The notes beneath the pieces are model-generated. The model was not told the DNA's origin, searched no databases, and was given only the letters and a program-made list of their open reading frames with translations. Positions 1 through 11,794 of a stretch of DNA of 64,000 nt are shown piece by piece. Each line of letters starts with the position of its first letter. The first letter of the stretch is position 1. The stretch is from Platanthera guangdongensis. Its lineage: Eukaryota > Streptophyta > Magnoliopsida > Asparagales > Orchidaceae. The stretch covers positions 69,967,628-70,031,627 of the forward strand of contig CM077164.1 of assembly GCA_039583875.1 (NCBI GenBank). The letters are read 5' to 3'. Made by a program: the position numbers and the translations under genes.

Positions 1-690
1 GTGGAAGATTGGTTGGCTCGAGTAAAGAGGATCCTGACTGCAATCAGGACGGCAGAGGAGCAGAAAGTGATGTTAGCCACTTTTCTGTTCGAAGGAGATG
101 CGAGACTGTGGTGGGACGAGATGGAGGTGCATCACTTGGCAGGTCGTGGATTAGCGGAGGTTTCAATGGATGAATTCTCCCGATTATTTTTAGCCAAGTA
201 TGTGCCAGTGTCACAGCGGATTGCAATGGAAAATTAGTTTTAATGCCTGGTGCAGGGTGAGGCAGATATTGATACATACATGCATGGGTTTACTAGACTG
301 GGGAGATATGCGGGGTCTACCTTCGCGGAGGAAGCGCGAAAGACGAATCGATTTTATAAGGGATTGCGCGACGAGTTGCGGTTGGCACTCCCGAGTTCGG
401 TAAACCAAGGCTTCCAAGCATTGGTTGATACAGCCCGTGCTTTAGAGAAAGATTTGAAGCGGGTACAAGAGAAAAAGAGACTGGCAGTGGAAAAGCCAGA
501 GTTTAAAGTACCTCAATCGGAGCAATCAAAGTTTAGAAGATGAGAGAAGAAAAGATTTAGGCCTGCGGAATCAGCTCCGTCGACTGTTTCTTTGGGGGCG
601 ACTTACGGGCCAGGACGTGTTGATACACGTATATGCTATAAATGCGGGCAGCAAGGACACATAACAAAATTTGTTGGAATGCCCCTGCAT
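1..690 (+). pseudogene. Ty3/gypsy gag remnant of element B (nucleocapsid end)
   Basis: The translated frame matches the capsid part of plant gypsy Gag: the segment with FEGDARLWWDE, then a stretch with DTYMHGFTRLGRYA and FYKGLRDELRLAL, then the start of a zinc knuckle (CYKCGQQGH near 634). In the family this protein packages the element RNA. The frame is broken by TAG at 235-237, TAA at 241-243 and TGA at 541-543. The last cysteine of the knuckle is out of register, which fits a one-base loss near 671. No protease, reverse transcriptase or integrase follows before the LTR at 1145, so the copy has lost pol or belongs to a gag-only derivative. The 5' part lies outside the window. The family call is firm; the lineage is not. 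Confidence 0.8.
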
Positions 691-1144
691 GAAGTGAGAA
701 AAAGACAGGTGCGTCTTATGAAGAAAAAGGTAAAGCAGTGGGTTAATCATTTGCATCTCGGACGCAACCTCGATTGCATAATTTGGAAGTGCAAGAGCCG
801 CAATGCTCACTTCGTGAAATTCAGCCTCGAGTATTTAATTTGGCTCTTTCGCGAGAAATGCGAAATCGGGAGGCTGAGCGAAAGTAAGGATAGGGCTTGG
901 ACATATATGATGACGCAAGAGTAATGTTTCTGATAAGGATAGTTTTGTACATATCATGGTGTATATGTTATATGTCATGATATATATTGAAATGTTGAAA
1001 TGTTGGTGCACACTTGTGATATGGAAGTGATCGTTTGATTGTGATATAGTCCGAATGATGTGTTTGTTTTTTTGATCACTTTCGTTGTGGCTTCTTGGAG
1101 TGAGCCAAATTTCGTGGACGAAATTCTTTGAAGGAGGGGAGGAT
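691..1144 (+). other. Element B non-coding 3' internal region ending in the polypurine tract
   Basis: No conserved protein can be read between the zinc knuckle and the LTR. The last bases (1131-1144, AAGGAGGGGAGGAT) are a polypurine tract placed directly before TGTAACACCC, as expected for plus-strand priming. The preceding ACGAAATTC is common before gypsy PPTs in plants. Confidence 0.7.
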
Positions 1145-3099
1145 TGTAACACCCTAGAGTCAAGTTGGAGTCAGACATGGGTGACACGGCCTGGGACACG
1201 GGCGTGTCCCAGGGCGTGTCGTGTTTGGGTTGCGCAGGTGGTCGAGTGGTCGGCGAACTTCGGTCGACAAAGTTTTGGGAGGGAACACGCCCGACGACAC
1301 GGGCGTGTCAGAGGGCGTGTCCCCCTCCCTGTTCGATGAAATGCGCTCGACGATCGTCGAGTGTCGAGTGTCGAGTGTCGGGCAGGGTACACGGCCTGTG
1401 ACACGGGCGTGTCACAGGGCGTGTCCCTTGGGGTTCCAGTGAGGAGTCCGTGTGTTGAGGGACACGGGTGTGTTCAGGTGTACACGGCTTGGGACACGGG
1501 CGTGTACCCGGGCCGTGTGTCTCTCGGGTGAAATTGAGATTGTGCTGTGTGGGGTACACGGCCACAGACACTGGGTGTGTCTGGAGGCGTGTAAGGTGAT
1601 ACGGTCCGTGACACGGGCGTGTCACATGGCCGTGTACTGGTTAGATTGGAGTCGGTTGACTGCCGCTTAAGTGACACGGCCTGTGACACGGGCGTGTCAC
1701 AGGGCGTGTCCGGCCGTGTTCAGGGTATTTTTGGCTAAATCCGAGCCACTCATTTCCATTATTCTGGATCCAAGGGCTGGGCTCTGTCCAGGTGTTTATT
1801 TGGCCGAGAACTGAGAGCAATACCCCTTTATTTTCCTCTTCTTCTTCTCCATCTCATTTCAAGAGAGAGAAAGAGAAAGAGAGAGCAAGGGAAGGGAAGG
1901 AGAGAGTAAGACAGCTGCTGGAGGAGCTGCGGAGTGCGGAACGAAGATCCGAGAGCAGATTCGTGAAGGCAAAGCCGAGGCGATGAATTCCATCTGGCTA
2001 CTTCATGGCGCCGAAGCGATCTTCAAGGGTAACGATCTCCTTCTTGGACATCGAAGTCCTCTCTTTATGCATGTGTGTGGAATCCTCCACCAAGAGGTGG
2101 ATCGCGGAAGTGATTCCTTGGTTGAGTTTGCATCTAGAGCCAGAAGTGTGAGTACGGCATAGGCATGCTGTGTGAATCCCATCTGGAAGGGTAGTCTGGA
2201 TTGGTGATGATCATGGGTAAACAAGAGAAAACTCTGTGGATTTGATGCTGTGAAAGGTTTGTTCTTTGATGGCCTGGTTGTGTGGATGAATGAATATTGA
2301 TTATGGTTGTATGGAGGCTTTGGTTAAGCTCTTGGTTATGATAAGAGATCAATTGGTAGCACGCCTGGGGAGCACGAAATAAGGGGAGCGCGAGTTAAAC
2401 CCGGCCTGTCACACCACTGGTGGACTAGGCTTGAGCCGTCCAACCAACAAGTGAAGTACCTCGAATCGGCGGTGTACGACTGGGATGCCCGGTACGACAA
2501 GAAGGTGCCCTGAGTGCACGGAGCGTCTGGTGGATACCGGCGTTTTTATGTGATTGTGATTGATAGATATGGTGTTTGATGATGTGATGATGGCCATGCA
2601 TACAGGGAAGGAACCACTGCCTCGGGTAAGGGGTGGGGTTATAAGTGGTCAGTGAATGATGACCGTTACTTTGTTTTCTGTTTGGTTTGGATGGCCAATT
2701 GCAGGTGGTGCTGCTTGCATAGAAATGAACGGAATGGAAGGATTGCTGCTAAAGGCCCTTGAAGGCCGTGCGAATCGTGGTTGGATTTCATGTGTGGCCG
2801 GCCTGCGTGCCGATGTACGAAAATGTATTTGTGTAAAGAGAAACTTGTATGGCCTTAAGGCCAGTGTGTGTGAGTTGTATACATTCCGGGTGTTGCTATA
2901 TAAATGTGGAATTTGTATATGAGTGGACATTCTCTGAGTGAGTTCATGGTAACTGAAAATGCTGCGCTAGAATGTTTTGCGATAGGATGCGAGTAGCTTT
3001 TGATTTCGACAAGTAATTCTGCCGCTTGTCTGTGATATATGGCGTGGGGCCCCAGTCGGACCCACCGTTATATGCCATGTGACGCGTGGGGGCGTTACA
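1145..3099 (+). mobile_element. 3' LTR of element B (gypsy), 1955 bp
   Basis: Starts TGTAACACCC directly after the polypurine tract and ends GGGCGTTACA. The termini are inverted (TGTAAC...GTTACA) as in chromovirus LTRs. At 3100 the sequence changes abruptly to DNA that aligns with the 5' LTR of element A at about 50112, so B is inserted in A's 3' LTR. The downstream flank is CCGGT; its partner lies left of the window. Upper half: palindromic array. Around 1850-1980: purine-rich leader-like DNA. 2400-2900: mixed sequence with nothing recognised. I see no clear TATA box. Confidence 0.85.
1185..1720 (+). repeat. GACACGGGCGTGTC palindrome array in LTR B
   Basis: Five perfect copies of the 14-mer GACACGGGCGTGTC (arms GACACG/CGTGTC around GG) plus many half-sites (ACACGGCC, GGGCGTGTC) are scattered over about 530 bp. 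Flanks often extend the symmetry (TGTGACACGG...GTGTCACA). The same core fills the LTR of element A. Confidence 0.9.
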
Positions 3100-3699
3100 C
3101 CGGTGTCCTTACCCGTGTCCTGCTCGGGCAAAGCGTCAACGATGGTTTTAGTGTCGGTTCAATACTCGACACGGGTAGGGACACACCTGTGTCCCTACCC
3201 GTGTCCACATGACATGGTCGTGTTCTCTGGCCGTGTCCTTCTCTGGACACGCCTCGTCGAACTCAACTCAACATACACTGGTAGGGACACGCCCGTGTCT
3301 CTACCCATGTTCTTCTCGGGGACACTTCATCGAGCTCCACTCGACACACACGAGTAGGGACACGCCCGTGTCTCTACCCGTGTCCTTCACGGGAATAATG
3401 GTTGAATATACACGGGTAGGGGAACGTCGTGCCCCTGCCGTGTCATCATGCACACAGGTAGTGACACGCCCGTGTCACTACCCGTGTCCTTCACTGGACA
3501 TTCTCGAGTCATCGACTCGAGAGCAGGGCTCTCCCACACGGGTAGGGACACGCCCGTGTCTCTACCCGTGACCTATTCTGGAATGATTTCTCCTCCCATT
3601 TACAAGTACAGCCCAGTTTCCAGCACTCCCCCGAACCCAAGTCAGCTCTCCTGACTCAAAAATACGTACGAGGGGCCTAGTGCGAATCGGGATGTTACA
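3100..3699 (-). mobile_element. 3' LTR of element A, first 600 bp (truncated by element B)
   Basis: On the minus strand it begins TGTAACATCC next to the pol 3' end and aligns with the start of the 5' LTR (50672 downward), including the array of GACACGCCCGTGTC palindromes with CTACCCGTGT flanks. The match stops at 3100, where element B begins. Several CpG sites of the palindromes are TpG or CpA here compared with the 5' LTR. Confidence 0.85.
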
Positions 3700-3787
3700 A
3701 ATCCTATAAACAAAATAAAATATTCTGTCCCTGAAATCAGGCTAAGGCTATGGGGAGGGAAAGCATAACAGAAATTAAAATATGCTT
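3700..3787 (-). other. Element A pol 3' untranslated segment and LTR junction
   Basis: Short AT-rich stretch between the pol stop and the 3' LTR. It parallels 11551-11600 of element C (shared CTGAAATCA and a run of A-rich bases), showing that A and C are related. A classic long polypurine tract is not obvious. Confidence 0.5.
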
Positions 3788-6458
3788 TTAAGAATTACCT
3801 TGAGCAAACAACTCCGGGTAGCGTTTTTGCATCAAGTCCACCGGCTCCCATATATACTCCTCCTTCCCATGATTCGACCACAACACCTTCACCAAGGGAA
3901 CACTTTTGCGGCGCAATATTCTTGTCTTATTGTCTACAATCTGCACCGGCTCTAGTCGCACAAACCTATCAGTCGCCACTGCACCATCAGTGGTGGGGAT
4001 ATATTGATCGGGCCGCAACAGCGCCTTTCGAAGCAATGACACCTGGAACACGTAGTGGAGATTCCCTAGCTCTAGCGGTAACTCCAACCGATAGGCCAAC
4101 AGGCCAATCCTTTCCAGTATAGTGTAAGGCCCAACGTACCTTGGGCTGAGCTTTTTCACAATATGCACCCGTGACACTCCATGCATTGGCCAAATCTTCA
4201 GAAACGCCTTATCACCCACTTGAAACTCCACCATCCGGTGCTTTGCATTACAATACTTCGTCTGCCGACTTTGAGCCTCCAACATGCGATCTCGTATTAG
4301 TCTAACCACCGCATCAGTATCATCAATATACTCAATTCCCAAAGCCTTCGGGTCTTCATCTTGCACCCAAGACAAGGGGGTTCTACACCTTCTTCCGTAA
4401 AGGGCTATATGGGCGCCATGCCGATGCTATCTTGATGGTTGTTGTTGTAGGAGAATTCTACCAGTGGTAAGAGCCTTTCCCATGGCTCTCCTATATCTAA
4501 CACACATAATCTCAATAGATCCTCCAGTGTTCTGATGGTCCTCTCAGATTGTCTGTCCGTCTGAGGATGAAACGCGGTGCTAATGGTAAGGCGCGAACCC
4601 AAATATGCATGTACCGCCTTCCACTCCTTTGAGGTGAAATGACCATCCCAGTCAAAAATGATTGTCTTAGGCACGCCATGATACCGTACGAACTACTCCA
4701 CAAAGAGGCTTACCAAGACATCCACATGAGCCTCTTTCTTCATAGGGATGAAACTGGCTACTTTTGTCAGTCGATCAATGATCACCCACACTGAATCGTT
4801 CCCTGAGCATGAGCGAGGTAACCCATGGACAAAGTCCATAGAGATATCCTCAAACTTCCACTCGGGGATGGGCAACGACTGTAACATACCACCGGGGCTC
4901 TTGCACTCCGCCTTCACCCTTTGACAGGCTTCGCAATGGGTAATAAAATATCTGACATCTTTCTTCATTCCCGGCCAACACATGGTCTTCCGTAAGCTGG
5001 CGTACATCTTGGCAATACCCGGGTGCACTGAATACTGGGAGCAATGTGCTTCTCTCAAGATCTCCTCCCGGATTTTACCGCCCTTGGGGATATAGAGCCG
5101 GCCGCGAAAATAAACGAGGCCTCCTTTTAGTGTATACTCGTCAGTAGTCCCATCTTTGATTAACTTGATTGTCTGGGCCAGAGCTGCATCCCTTCCTTGC
5201 TCTGCCCGGATTCGGTCCCAGATATCGCCAACTATGCTCATGGTTGCCAAGTACTCTGTATATTATGCCGAAGGAGCCTTGTACACCCAAGTAATCTCCA
5301 TCTCTTCTATCATCCGAGCTAACTCCATACTCATTAACCGAGACTCTGAACTCGAGTCCGGTACTTTTCTGCTCAATGCATCGGCCACCGAGTTCGCTTT
5401 TCTGGGGTGGTATTTCAAGGTGAACTCATAATCGCACAGGAACTCTAACCATCGCCGTTGTCTCAAGTTCAATTCCTTCTGAGTATGAACGTACTTTAAG
5501 TTTTTATGGTCTGAGAAAATCTCGCAGTGGACGCCGTATAGATAGTGCCTCCAAACCTTCAAGGCGAACACCACTGCTCCCAATTCCAAATCATGAACCG
5601 GGTAATTAATTTCATGCTTCTTCAGCTGTCTTGAAGCATAAGCAATCACGTGTCTGTGCTGCATCAACACCGCTCCAATCCCTTGATATGACGCGTCAGT
5701 GTAAACTTGAAATCCTTCCTTCCCAGACGGAAGTGCTAGGATGGGGGCGGAGGTAAGTCTATCTTTCAGCTCTTGGAACGCCGCTTCACATTGGGGTGTC
5801 CACTCATATGGCACACCTTTCTTTGTCAAAGAAGTAAGAGGAAGGGCAATCTTTGAGAATCCTTTTACGAACTTGCGGTAGTACCTGGCAAGTCCAAGGA
5901 AGCTCCGCACATCGACTGCCGACTTCAAGGGTGACCACTCCTTCACGGCACGCACCTTGGTCGGATCCACCGCTAGTCCTGCTCCACTGATCACATGGCC
6001 CAAGAAAGCAACCTCTTTAAGCCAGAATTCAAACTTGATGAACTTGGCGAACAAGGCGTGCTCCTTTAATTTCTTCAATACCAAGGTCAGGTGTTTGATA
6101 TGCTCCTCCTCCGTCTTTGAGTAGACTAGGATGTCGTCGATGAAAATGATGACAAAGATGTCCAAATAAGGCTCGAACACCTTGTTCATCAGGCTCATGA
6201 ATTTCAAGGGGGCATTTGTGATCCCAAACGGCATTACGGTGAACTCGTACAGTCCGTATCTTGAGATAAAGGCCGTTTTCTAGATGTCCCCTTCTTGTAT
6301 CCTCAATTGATAATATCCCGAGCGCAGATCCAACTTCAAAAACCAATGCGCTCCTACCAGTTGATCGAACAGCTCGTCGATCTGTGGTAGCGGATAAGTG
6401 TTCCGTACCGTCAGTCGATTGAGCTCCCGATAGTCTATGCATAAACGCAGGGTTCCAT
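3788..6458 (-). pseudogene. pol: Element A pol, 3' half: RT core, RNase H, integrase, chromodomain
   Basis: Reads on the minus strand as LCIDYRELN and [12 protein letters not shown] (RT), FIDDILVYS (RT catalytic motif), then RNase H with [16 protein letters not shown] and SDHKNL, an HHCC integrase domain (CEACQRVK), the integrase core (MDFVHGLP, DWDGHFTS, QSERTIRTLEDLLR), and a chromodomain (VKVLWSNHGKEEYIWEP near 3870). In the family these copy RNA to DNA and insert it, and the chromodomain steers to heterochromatin. Breaks: in-frame stops at 6280-6282, 5263-5265 and 4693-4695, and a frameshift near 4410. The 5' portion continues at 44718 after the inserted element C. Catalytic residues look retained in this half. 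Inactive, but the domain calls are secure. Confidence 0.92.
6454..6458. repeat. Target-site duplication TCCAT, left copy of element C
   Basis: TCCAT directly precedes C's LTR and recurs at 44718-44722 directly after C. Both copies lie in element A's RT sequence (the KKDG / TLRLC boundary). Confidence 0.93.
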
Positions 6459-7724
6459 TGTAAGACCCCCCCCCCCCCCTTGTTTTTTGAAACACCGGGG
6501 TCTTAGGCCCAGAACCGCCGCTTTGCGGTGACACCTTCATGCCCTGAAGGCTCATCACCGCAAATCGCTGATTCTACCGGCCGATTCGATCACAGAAAAG
6601 CTACAAAAGTAGAGTAAGCACAAGAGTGGTAAAACTCTAACCAGAAGTCTACAAAATACCATCACATCAGAGTAAATATATCTCCACAAAGGGAGAGTCC
6701 ACAGAATATAATGTACTGTAAATAAGGGCTTAAGCTTGTTACATCATATCCTCACTACATAATCACTCAAGCGAAAGCAAAGTAAAACACTACTAAGGTC
6801 AGGGTCTCACAGTCCCCGCCATCTAAACTCCGGTGCTAGACTGCCCCATCTCCAAGCGTGCCGACCTGCGGGGCTGCTCCTCCATGCTGGGCTCCACGAT
6901 CCCCTAAATGATGTGGTTCGAAAACCGTTAGTCTAAAAGACTAAGTCCTATCATCCCCCACCCCTTCCCCCATGGCTCCTAGGCACCGAGCGGAGAGGAA
7001 GAAAGGGGAGGACTTGAAGGTGGAGAGTAATCAAGAAACAGATGGCAGCGGACCTATACTAGCAAATTAATAGTACAAGTGGTAGTAAAGTAAAGTAGGA
7101 AAAGTAACCTTAACTTATACGGAAACATATAAGCAAGTGATCTTTTACAGGGCCCCCATCGTATAAAGAGTCTCATACCAATTTATACGTTGGGGTGTCG
7201 GTTATTATCAGTAATATATGTATAAAAATTTTAACCTTAATTTATAAACTTGCTCACACAAGCTTATAGACCAGGGGGTCGTTTTGCAGGGCCTATTGTA
7301 TAAGCGTCCCATACCACTTATATAATAGGTGACAGGGGTTTTATGCTATGATTATGCTGTGACATGCAAGTGGGTTATGATGCTATCATGCAAGTGCAAC
7401 TCACCCACCCAAATCTGTGCACACAGACCTTTAGTTCCCCCTTTCTGGAGTCGAACCTCCCAGGATACCTCCGTAGTGGCAGACGGAAGCGGTGGGTTGG
7501 GCCTCGCCCACCTCAAAACCAGTAAAGCACTACCGGTCAGACCTATCGTACGCCTCAATGCTGGTGCACTAAGCGGACTCCTGCGTACTCTTGCCGGCTG
7601 GCGCACCGGACTTCTGTTGGCGAAGTGCTAGCCACAATTGCCGAGTCAACGTATTGGCGTCGGTGCATCGACACTCCAATACCGAAGACCCACCACCTTT
7701 ATTTTATTCACATGCAACCTTATA

Positions 7725-7870
7725 TATCAGTACCGAGCCAAAGCTCCCCGGGCCATCCTGCCCCTCACAAATATCAATCGAGCCAAAGCTCGTCGGGCCA
7801 TTCTGCCCGTTTCAACAACCACCGAGCCTACAGCTCGGACATCCCAGTCAAACTAACATCCCGAGACACC
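7725..7870. repeat. Short hairpin repeats (CGAGC..GCTCG) in LTR C
   Basis: Three or four spaced copies of CGAGCCAAAGCTC or similar, each able to fold as a 4-5 bp stem, followed by CGGGCCA. The same set recurs at about 28060-28200 in the other LTR. Confidence 0.65.
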
Positions 7871-10800
7871 GGGGTGTGTGAAAGTGAACCCCTAATTATT
7901 CTAGTTGCTCTTTAAGATTTATCACTCCTACAGTTTACGTTAGCCCAGAACTGACCAAGGTATACCCCGTGAAGGGCTCTCGAAGGCACTAGGAACTACG
8001 ATGGGATTACGCCCAAAGCTCCCTTTCGCAAGGCACTTACTATTATTGGTTGCTACCCGATTTCCCAACCCTTAGTTAATTCACTGAGTCTAGCCCTAGT
8101 GCATTAAATATTTCCTCCCTACGGGAAGGACGATCTTTCGCCGATCTCGGGCACCACCTAACACTAGTCAACCTCTCACTCTACAAATCTTGTCTTCCAA
8201 TGATGAACTCCTTTTTTTACCCATCCCAGTAACCTACTGAGGATTCAACTCTCCAAAATTCACTACCCACCCCAGTTCAGTTTCTGCGGTTACTATATGT
8301 AGACCACCCTATACTATATGAGGTGTATAAAGGAGGTACTCCGGATTGTCTTCCAAATCTCCTATAAATTTTATCAGAGGTGTATCATAACAAATTTAGT
8401 CTAAAATCAAAGATCCATAATTTTTCTAATTAATTTGATATTTATTGAATTTTCCCAAATGTTTGGCCATGGGTAATTTTTAACATGAACTATATGATCT
8501 ACTCAAGTAGTGGCTACCCAAAAATTTTGATCACTAAATTAACAAAGATATATGACTAGATACAAATTTCCATAATTATTCAGAAAATATTTGAACTCTA
8601 ATTAATTTATCCAAAATATTTCCCTTAATCATATGTAAAGAAGGAAGTACCAAAATTATTCATCAGAAAATTATACAAAAATTACAAAATCTTAATATGG
8701 TTCCAAAAAGATCATTGTAGAAAAATCATAATTTTTGAGGCTTGCTAGACTCCAAAATAAATTAAATTAAGTTTTTATGGGAAACCATACTTAATGAAGC
8801 AACCCTTAAAAATATTCATCCAAAAATTCTTTAAAACTTCACAGAGCTTTAGCACATCATAATAAGTCCTCTGGCTAAATTTCATCAATTTCCAGCAAGT
8901 AGTTTCTTCCTAATAAATTTCTAAGTGAATATTACAAATTACCAATTTGTTAATGAAGTATCCAAACTAATAATCCTAAATTCATATTAAAATTTCCAGA
9001 GCTTGTACTAACCTCAAAAACTACTCAACCAAAATCTCATCACTTTTCAAAGAGTTTTTGTGACATTTTCTATCCCTACAAAGTTTGTTCCCTAAACTAG
9101 GGTTAGGGTTTTGAGGGGGTTTAAGGCCTCCAAATTTCCTAAAATTTTAACCTAGAGAACTATACTATTCCTATGGTACTCTCCACAAACTTTCAAGTCA
9201 TACCAAGGTCATTTGACCCCTTGACCTTCACACCCTAAAAATCCCCATTAAGGGACCTACCCTAGGGCTCTAGGGCTACCCTACTCTTAACCACCCCAAA
9301 TTCTATTGGAGGGTGCATCATACTATAGAGAGTCAGTGGCCAAAATAGCAGCCTCTGTGAGGTGATTTGACCACTCAAAACCCAAAGGGGGTGTTTGACC
9401 TAGTTAACCCTAACAGGGGTCAACCTAGGGTTGGATCAATACCTAACCAAAACATCACCAAATGAGATGAAACTTTTACCAGAGCCCTAACATGCCCTCT
9501 AAGACCTCTCACCCAAATTTGGGGGATTTTGAGGTGTTTAGGACACCTAATTATTTTATTCATGGATTATTACATTTTCCTAAAAACTATAGAAAAATGT
9601 TCTCCAAAAATTCTGACTTTTGGACAGGCCCGTAGATATTGCTAGGGTAGACTCCCTGCCAAACTCTCAGATCATTTGGACAAGGGATGAATGGTAGGCA
9701 TCCATTTGAATCTCAGGATAGACCTAGGTATAGGTCCCACCAAAATGGGTGCTGGGGTCTAACCAGGACTACATTTTATATGTTGACCACTTTTTCTGAT
9801 CTAGCTTTTAAATATTTTTAATATTTAATTTAAAAACAGCCCAAAAATGAGGCAGAAATTAAATAAACAGGTATTAATAAAATCTGATCCAGCACGGATC
9901 TTAAAGCAAAATCGTGGGGCTCCTGGTCATCTTCTTCCTCCAGCTAAGGGCTGAGATTGGCCGAACCTGGAGCCTATTCCAAGCTCATTTCCCGGCCACC
10001 CGGCCACCTCCCTGGCCGGCCACCACCGCCACCACCTTCGTTGAGGTGGGGGCTATCGCAGGGCGGCGACACGGCCGCCGGAGGGGCGGTTTCCGGCGAA
10101 CTCACGAGGTATAAAAAGCCATGAAAAACTGAAATTTTCCTCACCCGATCCGGCTCAATTGAGCCCGATTTCTCTCCTAATTGATCTAGGATTCTAGCCC
10201 ACGAAGAGAGGAGTAGAGGAGGACATTCAACCGTGCTTGTTGACGTGTTTGGTGGTGGTGCGCCATGGCTGCCGAGCTCCAAAAGCTTCCACCTCCAGAT
10301 CTCTATCCTTAAGCAAAAGCAGCGATGTAAAGGCCTAAATCCACTCCTTATGATGCTCTGAAGATGATAAAGGGGTCATTGGAGGTATGGGAAGGGGCAT
10401 GGCTTCAAAGCCATTAATGGCCATGAAAGGAAATTTCGGCCATGGAGAAAATCCATGGAAATTCACCTCCCCTTGGTCCCAATTCATTTGGAAACTCCTC
10501 AAAACTGATAGGGGTGATGAATACTAATTAATTGGTGAAGAATGGAGGGGTGATTCACCTTCCCCACCATGAATGGCCTTCTCTTTCTTCTTTCTCTCTC
10601 TTCCCTATTGGAGGAATTGAATTCAGCCACCTTGGGTGGCTGGCCATGGCTATTCAACTCCTCAAACTGATGAGGGGGAATGTATTCAGCCTTTGGAATC
10701 AATTGGAGAGGCCCTTGGTCTCCCTTGGCCATGAATGGCCTCTTTTCTCACTTTCTCTCTCCTCCATTAAAGGGAAAAATGAAGCTTTCTCTCTCCTACT

Positions 10801-10944
10801 CACCATGGCCGAATTTAGATCTCTCCTCCAGCCTATTGGCACCCCACTAACCCATATGAATAATAAAAATGAGGTTAGCCCAAGTGGGGGAAATGGGTTT
10901 GAGCTTGGGTTAGCCCATTTGGGCTAATTTGACTTAACACTAGA

Positions 10945-11320
10945 ATAGAGTTGACCTTGGTCAACATGACCATTTGGGTTGACTCCAATGGGTCCTTGGT
11001 GACTCATTGGCCTCCCCTAAGGTCTAGGAAGGGTTGGGTAGGGTTTACTTGGCACCTTGGAGGTCACTTGACCCTTGGTAAAGGCACTTTGACCACTTTG
11101 GGGCTAGAGTTGACTTGGGTCAACTTGACCATTTGGGTTAACCCCAATGGGTCCTTGGTGACTCATTGACACCACTTTAGGTCTAGGAAGACCTGGGCAA
11201 GGTTGTTTGGGCACATTAGAGTCCAACTTCCCTTTGTTAGGGCACCTTGCCCAATTTAGTCCTATGGTGGTCCTAGGTCAAATTGGCCACTTTGGGTTGA
11301 CTCCAATGGACCCTTAAGGC
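10945..11320. repeat. Tandem ~165-bp repeat with TTGAC/GTCAA inverted motifs in LTR C
   Basis: Two adjacent units begin GAGTTGAC at about 10949 and 11108 and share CCAATGGGTCCTTGGTGACT; a partial third unit lies near 11285. Each unit contains GTTGAC..GGTCAAC inverted pairs. TTGAC is also the core of plant W-boxes. The second LTR carries the same units at 44110-44480. Confidence 0.75.
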
Positions 11321-11550
11321 TCTAGTGGACCCTCTGATAGGTTAGTGATGTTGTGGTTGGGTCATGGAGTCATGGTGAAGCCCTAAGGTCAAACCTTAGG
11401 TTTGGTGATGTAGTTGTGCCATAGGCAGGCCAAGGTGATCCTCACATTGGCCTTCTATCTCTTGGCCCTTTTTAGCTTTCTAGGGTTTTGTTATGACTTA
11501 GTCATGGCCAAAACCACTCTTAGGTGTCTAGTTGGAAATGGGATGTTATA

Positions 11551-11794
11551 AATCCCAATAAGCAAAACAAAGATTTCGTCCCTGAAATCAAGGTTAAGCC
11601 TACGGGAATTTCTATCAAAGAAAAGGAAACTTGTAACATCCCATAAGGAGTGAAAGATTACATCTCGACGCCATGTTTGCTAAGTGGGGTTTAAAGGGAA
11701 ACCTAAACCTATGACCAATTCGCCCAATTGGCAAAGCCAAGATCCCAATAAACAAAAGATTAGCCTCTACTCTTCCTAGAGCAGCCCTACTAGT
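11551..11794 (-). other. Element C 3' internal non-coding segment
   Basis: Follows the LTR boundary and parallels element A's 3700-3787. A stretch at about 11690-11780 (GGGAAACC ... CCCAATAAACAAAAGAT ... GCCTCTAC) is repeated in the same orientation at about 13045-13125, so the decayed pol fragment lies between two direct repeats. Confidence 0.55.

Larger units (their letters stand above)
6459..11550 (-). mobile_element. 3' LTR of element C, 5092 bp
   Basis: Aligns end to end with 26794-28318 plus 41106-44717. It lacks about 45 bp present near 42890-42935 in the other copy and ends GTTATA rather than GTTACA. Contents on the + strand: a C-run at 6466-6480 (a G-run near the LTR 3' end in sense), short AT-rich inverted motifs at 7140-7330, GAGC..GCTC hairpin repeats at 7725-7870, AT-rich DNA at 8350-9900, GC-rich leader-like DNA at 9980-10110, and TTGAC repeats at 10940-11300. 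No ORF in it looks like a gene. Confidence 0.92.

Noticed and set aside
1792..1986. Lys/Arg/Glu-rich small ORF in LTR B
   Set aside because: Purine-rich AGAGAGA leader-like sequence; composition explains the reading.
3079..3654. ORFs with repeated RVGTRPCLYPC / RDTPVSLPVS (also 50088-50627)
   Set aside because: They are translations of the GACACGCCCGTGTC array in LTR A; the repetition comes from the DNA motif.
9914..10282. GC-rich ORFs in LTR C (also 43081-43450)
   Set aside because: They lie inside an LTR, differ in frame between the two LTR copies, and match no known protein.
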